A DNA stretch of 64,000 nt from Phenylobacterium sp. RIFCSPHIGHO2_01_FULL_69_31. Lineage in GTDB: Bacteria; Pseudomonadota; Alphaproteobacteria; Caulobacterales; Caulobacteraceae. Location of the stretch: positions 44,865 through 108,864 of the forward strand of contig NZ_MHXN01000033.1 in assembly GCF_001824475.1 (NCBI RefSeq), written 5' to 3'. A program made the position numbers and the translations under genes. Below the pieces are notes generated by a model. It was not told the origin of the DNA. It saw only the letters and a program-made list of their open reading frames with translations, and made no database searches. Below are positions 53,800 through 62,694 of this stretch, one piece after another (position 1 is the stretch's first letter; every line of letters starts with the position of its first letter).

Positions 53800-53814
53800 A
53801 ACTCCCGAGGACAC

Positions 53815-54264
53815 ATGAACCGCATCCTTCTCGCCGCCGCCGCCGCCGCCCTGATGGCGAGCGCCGTGCACGCCCAGCCGATGGGCCAACGCCAGCCGCC
53901 GAACCCCGACGCCAACGGCGACGGCAAGGTGACACTCGCCGAGTTCAAGGCGGCGGGCGCTGAACGCCACACCCGCATGTTCGCCCGCATGGACGCGAAC
54001 AAGGACGGCAAGATCACCCAGGCCGAGGTCGACGCCGCCCCAAAGCCGGGACACACCGCCGGGCACAAGGGTGGGAAGGGCGGTCAACGGGGCGGCATGG
54101 TCACGCGGATGGACCTCAACAAGGACGGCGCTGTCACTGAGGCCGAGCTGACCGCGATGACCGAGCGCCGCTTCCAGATGGCGGACAGCAACAAGGATGG
54201 GTGGCTCTCGAAGGAGGAGTTGCCCATGATGCGGCAACGGCGTGGCGGTCCCGGCGCTCAATAA
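53815..54264 (+). CDS. Secreted EF-hand protein
   Basis: Exported protein of 149 residues: signal peptide MNRILLAAAAAALMASAVHA and four calcium-loop motifs DANGDGKVTLAEF, DANKDGKITQAEV, DLNKDGAVTEAEL and DSNKDGWLSKEEL. Each has Asp at positions 1, 3 and 5 or close, and Glu at position 12. A Lys/Gly/His-rich linker (HTAGHKGGKGGQRGG) joins the middle pair. It should bind Ca2+ in the periplasm. It starts the operon that ends with the metal-sensor-like protein, with the sigma gene 29 bases on. Confidence 0.84.
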   Translation: MNRILLAAAAAALMASAVHAQPMGQRQPPNPDANGDGKVTLAEFKAAGAERHTRMFARMDANKDGKITQAEVDAAPKPGHTAGHKGGKGGQRGGMVTRMDLNKDGAVTEAELTAMTERRFQMADSNKDGWLSKEELPMMRQRRGGPGAQ

Positions 54265-54293
54265 GACCGCCGCCGCCCCAGGCGAGGTCAGGC

Positions 54294-54848
54294 TTGCGGG
54301 ATCCCGACGAGGAGCTCGTGTTGCGTGTCGCGGCGGGCGATCCCGCCGCGGTGCGCGCCCTCGTCGCGCGCAAGCTGCCGCGCCTGCTGTCCTTGACCGG
54401 CCGCATGCTGGGGGACAGCGGCGAGGCCGAGGATGTCGCCCAGGAGACGTTCCTGCGGGTCTGGAAGCACGCGCCGAAGTGGACGCCGGGCGCCGCCCGC
54501 TTCGACACCTGGCTGCACCGCGTGGCGCTGAATCTCTGCTATGACCGACTGCGGCGCCGGCGGGAGATGGCCTTCGCGGAGCCGCCGGAGCGGGTGGACG
54601 AGGGCCCAGGCCCGGATCGTGGCCTCCAGGCGTCGGACACAGGCCGCCGCGTGGCCCAGGCGCTTCAGGCCTTGCCGGAACGCCAGCGCGAGGCCGTCGT
54701 GCTCTGCCACTACCAAGAGCTCGGCAACATCGAGACTGCCGCGGTGATGGGGATAAGCGTCGAGGCGGTGGAAAGCCTGCTGGGTCGCGGCCGCCGGGCC
54801 TTGCGAGCGGCGCTGGCGGACCTGAAGGAGGGACGGGATGACTCCTGA
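54294..54848 (+). CDS. ECF sigma factor
   Basis: RNA polymerase sigma factor of about 184 residues. Region 2 has LTGRMLGDSGEAEDVAQETFLRVW with the -10 recognition segment WLHRVALNLCYDRLRRRR; region 4 has LQALPERQREAVVLCHYQELGNIETAAVMGISVEAVESLLGRGRRAL, shown here in parts. The start is likely the TTG at 54294 (LRDPDEELVLRVAAG); a GTG at 54318 is an alternative. Operon order EF-hand, sigma, anti-sigma, metal sensor is like that of CnrH/NccH-type systems. The end overlaps the next gene by 11 bases. Confidence 0.85.
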   Translation: MRDPDEELVLRVAAGDPAAVRALVARKLPRLLSLTGRMLGDSGEAEDVAQETFLRVWKHAPKWTPGAARFDTWLHRVALNLCYDRLRRRREMAFAEPPERVDEGPGPDRGLQASDTGRRVAQALQALPERQREAVVLCHYQELGNIETAAVMGISVEAVESLLGRGRRALRAALADLKEGRDDS

Positions 54849-55260
54849 TCGTTTCGAGGCCCTTGCGGAGGCCTATGGCGGCGACGTCGCCCGCTGGCCC
54901 GAGGTCGAGCGCGAGGCCGCATCCGAGGTGATGGCGTCCCGGCCCGCGTGGACGCGCGATGTCCTGGCGCGCGCTGCGGATCTGGACGCCCTGTTGGACA
55001 CGTTCGAACGGCCGCACGGCTCGGCTGGTCTTGCGGCGCGCATCGCTGCCGGCGCGCCACGTCCGCGCCCGCGGCGGTGGGCCGACTGGCTGCTGCCCGC
55101 GGGCATGGGCGTGGGACTGGCCGCCGCCTGTGCGGCGGGGATTGTGGCGGGCGCGCAGTTCCATGCCTCACCATCCACCCCGGCTGCGTCAGATGCGGAC
55201 GCTCTGGTGACGGCGGTGAGCGACGACGACTTCAGCCTCTATCTGGACGAGGACGCTTGA
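54838..55260 (+). CDS. Putative anti-sigma factor, membrane-anchored
   Basis: Protein of 140 residues, with a cytoplasmic helical N terminus (RFEALAEAYGGDVARWPEVER, residues ~5-75) and one membrane segment (LLPAGMGVGLAAACAAGIVAG, ~85-105), then a short periplasmic tail (DADALVTAVSDDDFSLYLDE). The layout fits an anti-sigma factor of the CnrY/NccY kind, which holds the sigma factor at the membrane. No zinc-binding HxxxCxxC motif is seen. The ATG at 54838 follows aggaggg. It overlaps the next ATG by one base (TGATG). Confidence 0.76.
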   Translation: MTPDRFEALAEAYGGDVARWPEVEREAASEVMASRPAWTRDVLARAADLDALLDTFERPHGSAGLAARIAAGAPRPRPRRWADWLLPAGMGVGLAAACAAGIVAGAQFHASPSTPAASDADALVTAVSDDDFSLYLDEDA

Positions 55261-55763
55261 TGGACCGTCGGATCCTGCTCGGCGCCCTGTTCGCATCCGT
55301 GGCGCTCAACGTGTTCATCGGCGGCGCCTTCGTCGGCGCGCAGCTGCAGAAAGCCAGGACGCCGCCGGCGGCCGCGGCGATGGAGCCGGCCTCCGTTCAG
55401 CGTAACCCGGTCACAGCGGCCATCAGGACCCTGCCGCCCGAGCGCCAGGCGGCATGGCGCGACGGCGGGCCGGAGCATGCCCGCACCTATGGCCCCAAGG
55501 CGCGCGAGGCGCGGCGGCTGGCACGCGAGGCGATGCGGTCGTTCGAGGAGGAGCCCTTCGACAGGGACGCCGCGGTCGCTCGGCTGGCGCGGGCGCGGGG
55601 GCTGGAGCACGAGGTGCGGGAGGCCATGGACCGGCGGCTGGTGGATTTCGCCGCCACCCTTCCGCCGGATGAGCGGAGACAACTGGGGCAGGCCCTGGCC
55701 CGACCGCGCCTAGGCCGCGGCGGCGCCGGCCAGGACCGCCGGGGCGCTCTGCCGGACCGGTAG
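55260..55763 (+). CDS. CnrX-like periplasmic metal-sensor protein
   Basis: Protein of 167 residues: an N-terminal membrane anchor (RILLGALFASVALNVFIGGAF) and a helical periplasmic domain with PPERQAAWRDGGPEHARTYGPK, ARRLAREAMRSFEEEPFDRD and VREAMDRRLVDFAATLPPDERRQL. This is the hairpin layout of the CnrX/ZraP periplasmic heavy-metal sensor family. His, Asp and Glu residues are present but specific ligands are not assigned. With the sigma and anti-sigma it should form a three-part signal chain. Its last 54 bases overlap the convergent PleC-like kinase. Confidence 0.76.
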   Translation: MDRRILLGALFASVALNVFIGGAFVGAQLQKARTPPAAAAMEPASVQRNPVTAAIRTLPPERQAAWRDGGPEHARTYGPKAREARRLAREAMRSFEEEPFDRDAAVARLARARGLEHEVREAMDRRLVDFAATLPPDERRQLGQALARPRLGRGGAGQDRRGALPDR

Positions 55764-57566
55764 CGCAAAGCTGGCGACCGTGCCCTGGCCGGGCGCGCTC
55801 TTCAGGTCCAGCAGGCCGCCGTGCATCTCGACCAGGGACTTGGTGAGCGCCAGGCCGAGGCCGGTGCCCTGGGTGGTCTTGGAGTGCTGGCTCTCCACCT
55901 GTTCGAAGGGGCGGGCCAGCCGCTCCAGGTCCTGGGGCGAGATGCCGATGCCCGTGTCCTGGACGCTGATCCGCACCCGCTCGCCCAGCGGGTCGTCGCG
56001 CCGCTCGCCGCGGACGGTCACCCGCCCGCCGCGGGGGGTGAACTTGATGGCGTTGGAGAGCAGGTTCAGCAGCACCTGCTTCACGGCCCGGTGGTCGGCC
56101 TCGACGTCGGGCAGGTCGACGAAGTCCAGGATGAGGTTCAGGCCGGCCGCCTCGGCGCGGTTGCGGACCAGGCGCAGGGCGTCCTCGGCGATCTCTTCCA
56201 GGCAGACCGGCTCGAACCGCAGGGTCAGCTTGCCGGCCTCGATCTTGGACATGTCGAGGATGTCGTTGATCAGGGCCAGCAGGTGCTGGCCGGAGCTGAG
56301 GATGTCGCGGCAGTAGTCGCGGTAGCGGCTGTCGCCCAGCGGGCCGTACATCTCGCCGGCCATGATCTCGGAGAAGCCGTTGATGGCGTTCAGCGGCGTG
56401 CGCAGTTCGTGGCTCATGTTGGCCAGGAATTCGCTCTTGGCCTGGCTGGCGCCCTCGGCGCGGATCTTCTCGGCCTCGTACTTGCGAGCCAGTTCGGAGA
56501 GCTGTTCCTGGCTCTGTTCCAGGTTGATGACCGCGCGGCGGAGCTCCTCCTCCTTGATCCGGCGGGCCTCTTCCTGGGTCTTCAGCACGGTGATGTCGGC
56601 CGCGGTGACGACCAGGCCGCCCTCGGCGGTGGGACGCTCGGAGATCTGCACCCAACGGCCGTCCGACAGCTCGGCCTCGCGCACGCCGCGGCGGCCGCCC
56701 GGCGCCGGATACTCCTGGCGGATGGCCAGGCGGGCGGCGCGCTCGACCTGCTCGCGGCCGACGCCCGCCTTCAGGATCTCGGCGTCGAGCTGGAAGTAGC
56801 TGCGGAAGTTCTTGTTGCACATCACGAGACGGCCGTTGCGATCCCAGAGGACGAAGGCCTCGGAGGTGCTTTCGATGGCGTCGCGCAGCCGGCTCTCGGC
56901 GGACTGGGCCCGGGCCTGGGCCAGGCGTTCCTCGGTGACGTCCAGGGCGACGCCGATGATCCGGGCGAAGCCGCCCTCGGGGCTGTCGCCGAAGCCGCGG
57001 CCGCGGAAGTCGATCCAGACCGGACGGGCGCCGGCGATCGGCGGCACCCGGAACGAGACGTCGAAGTCGCCGTAGATGGCGGCGGTCGACAGCGCCTCGC
57101 GCATGTCGTCGCGGTGGCCGGGCGCCACGCGGTCCAGCACCTGCTGGCCGTCGACCAGGCCGCTGCGCCAGCCGAACAGCGAGGCGGTGACCTCGGACAT
57201 GAAGATCTTGTCGGCCGCCAGGTCCCATTCCCAGATGCCGCAGCGCGCGGCCTCCACGGCCATGCGGAAGCGCTGCTCGGAATCGATCCGGGCGGCCTGC
57301 ACCCGGTCGACGCGGCGCATCTCCTGGATCAGCAGGACGCCGAGGGTGATGGCGGCGGCGATGGCGGAGACCAGCCAGATGGCCAGCTCGAGCCGGCCCG
57401 GGGCGAAGAGCCAGATCCGCAGCAGCGCCAGGACGCCCATCAGACCCAGCGCGACCACGACCGAGAGGATCGCCGGCCGCGAGTAGCGGGGCGATCCGGG
57501 CACGCGACTGCGACCGCGCCTTTCGGGCGTCACGCCTGCGAGATTCTGCCCCCCGCGTCCGGCCAA
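55710..57566 (-). CDS. PleC-like PAS-containing histidine kinase
   Basis: Histidine kinase of 618 residues. Two membrane segments lie near residues 31-85 ([34 protein letters not shown]), then two PAS domains (~95-215 and ~225-340), the H-box with His386 in [20 protein letters not shown], and the HATPase domain ([43 protein letters not shown]). The segment [18 protein letters not shown] and [21 protein letters not shown] are nearly as in PleC of Caulobacter, but the 842-residue PleC has a large periplasmic part that is missing here. PleC is the swarmer-pole kinase/phosphatase of DivK. The start is TTG at 57566 with ggaggga upstream. Confidence 0.78.
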   Translation of the reverse strand: MAGRGGQNLAGVTPERRGRSRVPGSPRYSRPAILSVVVALGLMGVLALLRIWLFAPGRLELAIWLVSAIAAAITLGVLLIQEMRRVDRVQAARIDSEQRFRMAVEAARCGIWEWDLAADKIFMSEVTASLFGWRSGLVDGQQVLDRVAPGHRDDMREALSTAAIYGDFDVSFRVPPIAGARPVWIDFRGRGFGDSPEGGFARIIGVALDVTEERLAQARAQSAESRLRDAIESTSEAFVLWDRNGRLVMCNKNFRSYFQLDAEILKAGVGREQVERAARLAIRQEYPAPGGRRGVREAELSDGRWVQISERPTAEGGLVVTAADITVLKTQEEARRIKEEELRRAVINLEQSQEQLSELARKYEAEKIRAEGASQAKSEFLANMSHELRTPLNAINGFSEIMAGEMYGPLGDSRYRDYCRDILSSGQHLLALINDILDMSKIEAGKLTLRFEPVCLEEIAEDALRLVRNRAEAAGLNLILDFVDLPDVEADHRAVKQVLLNLLSNAIKFTPRGGRVTVRGERRDDPLGERVRISVQDTGIGISPQDLERLARPFEQVESQHSKTTQGTGLGLALTKSLVEMHGGLLDLKSAPGQGTVASFALPVRQSAPAVLAGAAAA

Positions 57567-57665
57567 GGCCGCCGCTCCCTCCGTCTCCCGCCGTCCGGCG
57601 CACCGAACCGACGCGGAAGTCTAAGCTGATCCGCCGCCCGCGGTCATCGCGGGCAATCGTCGCAA

Positions 57666-60281
57666 TCAGTCGAGTGCGCGGGTGGCCAATTCGTAAACGT
57701 TCTTCGACAAGCCCTCGACCGCGACAATCCGTTCAAGCTCGGCCTTCATCAGTTTGCCCAGGTCCGGGCGGAGCCGCTTCCAGCCGCCGAGGGGGTCCAC
57801 GAGGCGCGCGGCGGTCATCGGGTTGAACCGGTCCACGGCGATGATCTGGTCGGCCAGGAACCGGTAGCCGGCGCCGCTGGGGTCGTGGAACCGGGCCGGA
57901 TTGAAGTTGGCGAAGCTGGAGACCAGGGCCCGCAGGCGGTTCGGGTTCTGCACGTCGAACGCCGGGTGGGCGGTCAGGCCGAGGATGCGGCCCAGCGCCT
58001 CTTCGCTGGGGTCGCGCGCCTGGACGGCGAACCACTTGTCGATCACCAGCGGCTCGGCTTTCCAGCGGTTGTAGAAGTCGGCCAGGGCCTCATCGTACAG
58101 CGGCCCGCCGATCAGCATCAGCGCGTTCAGGCCGCCGATCATGTCGGTCATGTTCACCGAGGCGCGGTAGTGGCCGTGGGCGATGTCGGCGACCTCGCTT
58201 CGCGGGTTGGCGGCCATCAGCTCCAGGGCCGCGTTGCGCAGGGCCCGGCGTCCGGCGCCGGCGGCGTCGGGGGAGAACTCGCCGAGGTCCTGCAGGCCGG
58301 TGTGGATGTGGCGCAGCTCGCCGTCCAGGTGGAGCGCCAGGCGCAGGCGAAGGGCGTCCCGGGCCTCGTGGATTGCGGCCGGGTCCACCGGGCTGCGCAG
58401 CAGCGCCAGGTCGTTCTCGGACGGCAGGGCGAGCAGCAGGGCCTTGAACGCGGGGTCGGACGCCTGGTCCACCAGGGCGCGGCCGACGGCCTCGGCATAG
58501 CGTTCCTCGCCCACCTCGTTCGGCTTGCCCGCCGCGCGGCTGAGGATCAAGTCCGCGGCCAGATCCTGGCCGGCTTCCCAGCGGTTGAACAGGTCGGGGT
58601 CCGAGGCGAGCTGGACGTAGCGCGCCTTCGGCTCGGCGTCGGTCGTCAGCACCACCGGGGCCGAGAAGCCGCGCAGGGCGGAGACCACCGGGTTTGAGTC
58701 GACGCCGGTGAGGGTGACCTTGAGCTCCGGCTTGTCGAGGACGATGACCGTCTCGTCGAGGGCCTGGCCGTCGCGCTCGAAGGCCAGGGTGCGGCCTTCG
58801 TGGTCCAACAGGCCCACCGTCACCGGGATCGGCACCGGCCGCTTGTCGGGCTGGCCGTTGGTGGGCGGGTTGGCCTGGGTTAGGGTCAGTTCGAGCGACC
58901 GGGCGGCCTCGTCGTAGCGGCCGGCCACCGAGACCCGGGGGGTGCCCGCCTGTTCGTACCAGGCGAAGAAGTCCGACAGGTCGCGGCCCGAGACCTCGGC
59001 GAAGCATTCGATGAACGCCTCGACGGTGGTGGCGTGGCCGTCCCAGCGGTCGAAGTAGAGGTCCATCCCCTTTCGGAACGCCTCGGCCCCGATCAGGGTC
59101 TTCAGCATGCCGATGACCTCGGAGCCCTTCTCGTAGATCGTCGCGGTGTAGAAGTTCTCGATCTTCATGTAGGCCGAAGGGCGCACGGGGTGGGCGAGGG
59201 GGCCCTGGTCCTCGGCGAACTGGCGCATGCGCAGGGCCTTCACGGCCTTGATGCGGGCCACGGCCTCGCCGCGCATGTCGGCGCAGAAGCCCTGCTCGCG
59301 GAAGACGGTCAGGCCCTCCTTCAGGCAGAGCTGGAACCAGTCGCGGCAGGTGATGCGGTTGCCGGTCCAGTTGTGGAAGTACTCGTGGGCGACCACGGCC
59401 TCGATACGCTCGTAGTCCACGTCGGTGGCGGTGGCCGGGTCGGCCAGCAGGAGCGAGGAGTTGAAGACGTTCAGCCCCTTGTTCTCCATGGCCCCGAAGT
59501 TGAAGTCGCGGACCGCCACGATCATGAAGAGGTCCAGGTCGTATTCGCGGCCGTAGGCCTCCTCGTCCCACTTCATGGAGCGCTTCAGGGCGTCCATGGC
59601 GTAGGCGGCGCGCGGCGCCATGCCGGGGTCGACGTAGATCCGCAGGTCGACGACACGCCCGCTCATGGTGGTGAGGGTGTCCTCCAGCACGTCCAGTTCG
59701 CCGCCCACCAGGGCGAAGAGGTAGCTGGGCTTGGGGAAGGGGTCGTTCCAGACCGCGAAGTGGCGCCCGCCGGGCAGGTCGCCCTTGTCGATCAGGTTGC
59801 CGTTGGCCAGCAGGTGGCGGACCTTTTTGTCGGCCTCGATGCGGACCGTGTACCTGGACAGCACGTCCGGCCGGTCGGGCCAGAAGGTGATCTTGCGGAA
59901 GCCCTCGGACTCGCACTGGGTGCAGTAGCGGCCCCCGGACATGTAGAGGCCTTCCAGCGCCTTGTTGTTCTCCGGGTCGATCTCGACCTCGGTCTCCAGG
60001 GTGAAGGCGTCCGGCGCGCCGGGGATGGTCAGGAACTCATCGTCGATGGTGTGCTCGGCGGCGGTCAGCGTGCGGCCGTCGATCGCCACGGAGAGGGGCT
60101 TCAGACGCTCGCCGTTGAACACCAGCGGATCGGTATGGTCGCCGTTGCGGCGCACCGAGAGCTTGGCCTTCACCCGGGTGGTATTGGGCGCCAGGTCGAA
60201 GGTCAGGTGGATCTCGTCCACCAGGAACGCGGGCGGACGGTACTCGGAAAGGCGGATGGGCTGGGGCGTGTCGGTGCGCAT
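57666..60281 (-). CDS. pepN: Aminopeptidase N
   Basis: M1-family zinc aminopeptidase of 871 residues. The exopeptidase motif GAMEN is at ~264-268, and the zinc site HEYFHNW is at His299-His303 with the third ligand Glu322 eighteen residues on. It has no signal peptide and works in the cytoplasm removing N-terminal residues. The C-terminal half matches the long PepN of E. coli (KWFAVQARDPSEEALGRILGL; NRLRALVSSFANFN). ATG at 60281 is preferred over 60302. The gap to the PleC-like gene is 99 bases. Confidence 0.93.
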   Translation of the reverse strand: MRTDTPQPIRLSEYRPPAFLVDEIHLTFDLAPNTTRVKAKLSVRRNGDHTDPLVFNGERLKPLSVAIDGRTLTAAEHTIDDEFLTIPGAPDAFTLETEVEIDPENNKALEGLYMSGGRYCTQCESEGFRKITFWPDRPDVLSRYTVRIEADKKVRHLLANGNLIDKGDLPGGRHFAVWNDPFPKPSYLFALVGGELDVLEDTLTTMSGRVVDLRIYVDPGMAPRAAYAMDALKRSMKWDEEAYGREYDLDLFMIVAVRDFNFGAMENKGLNVFNSSLLLADPATATDVDYERIEAVVAHEYFHNWTGNRITCRDWFQLCLKEGLTVFREQGFCADMRGEAVARIKAVKALRMRQFAEDQGPLAHPVRPSAYMKIENFYTATIYEKGSEVIGMLKTLIGAEAFRKGMDLYFDRWDGHATTVEAFIECFAEVSGRDLSDFFAWYEQAGTPRVSVAGRYDEAARSLELTLTQANPPTNGQPDKRPVPIPVTVGLLDHEGRTLAFERDGQALDETVIVLDKPELKVTLTGVDSNPVVSALRGFSAPVVLTTDAEPKARYVQLASDPDLFNRWEAGQDLAADLILSRAAGKPNEVGEERYAEAVGRALVDQASDPAFKALLLALPSENDLALLRSPVDPAAIHEARDALRLRLALHLDGELRHIHTGLQDLGEFSPDAAGAGRRALRNAALELMAANPRSEVADIAHGHYRASVNMTDMIGGLNALMLIGGPLYDEALADFYNRWKAEPLVIDKWFAVQARDPSEEALGRILGLTAHPAFDVQNPNRLRALVSSFANFNPARFHDPSGAGYRFLADQIIAVDRFNPMTAARLVDPLGGWKRLRPDLGKLMKAELERIVAVEGLSKNVYELATRALD

Positions 60282-60379
60282 CCGCTCATCTAGGCGTCCC
60301 ACTTAGGCGGCGCCAAGGCATCGGCGCGCAACTTTCGCCGCGCCCGGGCTCGACGGCGGAGAGAACCATGTTATCCCAT

Positions 60380-60393
60380 GCAACAGTTGTTGC
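60380..60393. promoter_or_regulatory. Inverted repeat GCAACA-GT-TGTTGC
   Basis: Perfect six-base arms around two bases, directly in front of the GTG of a small gene and 100 bases before the divergent pepN. A candidate operator or overlapping promoter element; regulator unknown. Confidence 0.35.
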
Positions 60394-60609
60394 GTGTCGC
60401 GTGGGGCCGGAGCGTTGCAGAGTTACAGGATCTATCACGTCGGGCCCGGCGGACGGCTGCGTGTCGGCGACACCGTCCTCGCCGCCGGGGACGACGATGC
60501 GGTGATCAAGGCCCGTCCACTGCTGTCGCCGGGAGAGGCCGCCGAGCTGTGGCAAGGCGGCCGAAGGGCCGGCCGTTTCTCCAAGGCGCACCAGTTCGAC
60601 CCCGGGTGA
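60394..60609 (+). CDS. Small conserved alphaproteobacterial protein
   Basis: Protein of up to 71 residues: YRIYHVGPGGRLRVGDTVLA, DDDAVIKARPLLSPGEAAELWQGGRRAGRF. The pattern Y-R-x-Y...D-D-x-A-x-x-x-A...A-E-L-W-x-x-x-R matches numerous short proteins of Caulobacterales and Rhizobiales of unknown role. The start is uncertain: GTG at 60394 or TTG at 60415; the conserved part begins at the second. No signal peptide. It is in a gap between pepN and a minus-strand unknown. Confidence 0.6.
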   Translation: MSRGAGALQSYRIYHVGPGGRLRVGDTVLAAGDDDAVIKARPLLSPGEAAELWQGGRRAGRFSKAHQFDPG

Positions 60610-60661
60610 AGGGGGGCCGGGTCGCTCTATCGATGTCGCGAGGGGCGGGCCTGGCCGCGGG

Positions 60662-61300
60662 TCAGGCGGAATCCAGGCGGGCCGGTCGATCGCCGTCATC
60701 GGCGTCCTCGTCCGGGTCCTCCGGCCGGAGGGCCTCGGGCGGCGGATCGGGCAGGTCGCGCCAAGCGCGGGCGGCGACTTCGGGAAGGCGAAGGCTCCGG
60801 CAGACCCGGACCACATGCTCGTCGAAGGGCTCGACGGTCCAGGCGCCGTCCTCGACCGTGAGGCCGAAGGTGTTGTCGCGGACGCCGAGCGCCAGCCGCT
60901 CTTCCAGCAGGTCGAAGTAGTAGCCGGCTTCGTCCGGATCGTCCGCGTCCAATGGCTCGTGCTCGGACCAGATCACCCGCTGCACGGGCGCGCGCAGGGC
61001 GTCCCGGCGCTCGGCGATGCGGTGTGGGTCGCGGCGCGGCGTCGGCGGCGGCGCCGCGGGCGGCGGCGGGTTCTCGCGGGCGTCACGCCCGCGGTCGCGC
61101 TTGATGCGGGCATGCAGCGCCAGGCTCTGGCGGGTGGAGCGGGCGATGCGCTGGTAGGCCCGCGAGAGCTCGACCATTTCGGCCGCATCGTCGGTGTTCA
61201 TGGCGCAGGTATGCAGGTGCTGCGCGAGCGCGAAGTCCATGGCGGCCAGCTTGGCCAGCATGGCTTCCGCGGCGTCGATATCGGGCAGCGTGGCGTCCAT
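60662..61300 (-). CDS. Hypothetical protein with N-terminal helical domain
   Basis: Protein of 212 residues. The N-terminal ~70 residues are helical (AAEAMLAKLAAMDFALAQHL, ELSRAYQRIARSTRQSLALH) and the middle is basic and Pro-rich (RENPPPPAAPPPTPRRD). The rest includes DEAGYYFDLLEERL and an acidic tail (DPDEDADDGDRPA). I do not recognise the family. The ATG at 61300 is chosen without a clear ribosome binding site; an ATG at 61351 is possible. No membrane segment or leader. Confidence 0.6.
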   Translation of the reverse strand: MDATLPDIDAAEAMLAKLAAMDFALAQHLHTCAMNTDDAAEMVELSRAYQRIARSTRQSLALHARIKRDRGRDARENPPPPAAPPPTPRRDPHRIAERRDALRAPVQRVIWSEHEPLDADDPDEAGYYFDLLEERLALGVRDNTFGLTVEDGAWTVEPFDEHVVRVCRSLRLPEVAARAWRDLPDPPPEALRPEDPDEDADDGDRPARLDSA

Positions 61301-61560
61301 GCCGGGAGTGAAACACGCCGCTGCGTCAGATGCGGACGCAGCAGGAATCAAATCTCACCCCACAGGGCGGAGCGCACCGGCCCTAGACAAGCCAACCGGG
61401 CCCGGACGGCCGAAAAGCCCGCGTCGACGATCGCTGCACCTCGCGGGGCTTCGCGGGCCGCCCCCTGCCTGACGCGAGGTCACGCTTTTCTTGCCCGGCC
61501 AGGGCGCGCAATGCTTGGCCGGAGCGAAACGCCAGACCGGGAATCCGGCAGGACAGGGCC

Positions 61561-62682
61561 ATGAATTTCGATTTTTCCGACGACCAGAAGTTCCTGAAGA
61601 ACGAGGCGCGCAAGTTCCTGGAGGCGAACTGCCCCACGAGCCGGGTGCGCAAGGTGCTGGACGACGAGGCCAAGGCCTATGACGAGGGCCTGTGGACGGC
61701 GGTGGCCGGGCAGGGGTGGCTGGGCGCGGCGATCCCGGAGGAACACGGCGGGCTGGGCCTGGGGCACATCGAGCTCTGCGCCATCGCCGAGGAGCTGGGC
61801 CGGGTGGTCGCGCCGATCCCCTTCGCCTCGACGGTCTATTTCCTGGCCGAGGCGGTGATGCTGGCGGGCAGCGAGGCGCAGAAGGCGGCGCTGCTGCCGA
61901 AGATCGCGGCGGGCGAGGTCATCGGCTGCGTGGCGACCTCGGAAGGGCCGGGCGTGCTGACCGCGGCCGGGCTGCAGGCCACCGTGTCCGGCGGCAAGCT
62001 CTCGGGCGTGAAGCTGCCGGTGACTGACGGCGACATCGCCACCCACGCCCTGGTGTTGGCCAAGGAGAACGGCCAGGCGGGCCTGTTCCTGGTCGACCTG
62101 TCGGCCAAGGAAGGCGTGACGCGCGAGCCGCTGCAGACCCTGGATCCCACGCGCGATGCGGCGAAGCTGACTTTCAGCGGCGCCGCGGCCGAGCGGCTGG
62201 GCGCCGCGGGCGAAGGGTTCTCCCTTCTGGAGCAGGTGACGGACCGGGCGGCGGTGCTGCTGGCGTTCGAACAATGCGGCGGCGCCGACCGCTGCCTGGA
62301 AATGGCCAAGGCCTATGCGCTGGAGCGCTATGCGTTCGGGCGGGTCATCGCGAGCTACCAGGCGATCAAGCACAAGCTGGCCGACATGTACGTGAAGAAT
62401 GAGCTGGCGCGCTCGAACGCCTACTACGGGGCCTGGGCGCTGAACACCAATGCGCCGGAGCTGCCGGTGGCGGCCAGCGCGGCGCGGATCGCGGCCAGCG
62501 AGGCGTTCTGGTTCGGGGCCAAGGAGAACATCCAGACCCACGGCGGGATCGGCTTCACCTGGGAAGTGGACGCCCACCTCTACTACCGTCGCTCGCGCCA
62601 GCTGGGCCTGGTGGCCGGGGCGCCGCGGGTCTGGAAGGAGCGGCTGGTCAGCCAACTCGAACGCAAGAACATGGCCGCCTAG
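61561..62682 (+). CDS. Acyl-CoA dehydrogenase, probable non-catalytic subunit
   Basis: ACAD-family flavoprotein of 373 residues. N-terminal helices (NFDFSDDQKFLKNEARKFL), middle beta domain, and C-terminal helices with LERYAFGRVIASYQAIKHK and the FAD-binding ETHGGIGF-like NIQTHGGIGFTWE. The position of the base used in most family members is not a Glu: the helix-G segment reads TDRAAVLLAFEQ and the C-terminal one GAPRVWKERL. This is like the smaller subunit of heteromeric steroid/side-chain dehydrogenases (FadE28, ChsE1). ATG at 61561 after caggaca. Only 12 bases separate it from the partner gene. Confidence 0.86.
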   Translation: MNFDFSDDQKFLKNEARKFLEANCPTSRVRKVLDDEAKAYDEGLWTAVAGQGWLGAAIPEEHGGLGLGHIELCAIAEELGRVVAPIPFASTVYFLAEAVMLAGSEAQKAALLPKIAAGEVIGCVATSEGPGVLTAAGLQATVSGGKLSGVKLPVTDGDIATHALVLAKENGQAGLFLVDLSAKEGVTREPLQTLDPTRDAAKLTFSGAAAERLGAAGEGFSLLEQVTDRAAVLLAFEQCGGADRCLEMAKAYALERYAFGRVIASYQAIKHKLADMYVKNELARSNAYYGAWALNTNAPELPVAASAARIAASEAFWFGAKENIQTHGGIGFTWEVDAHLYYRRSRQLGLVAGAPRVWKERLVSQLERKNMAA

Positions 62683-62694
62683 GGAGATACGGAA

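Noticed and set aside
50878..55164. Minus-strand open frame of about 1,428 codons opposite glnE and the sigma operon
   Set aside because: It is the reverse shadow of strongly supported plus-strand genes in GC-rich DNA. Its product is Arg/Gly/Gln-rich, low in complexity and matches no family.
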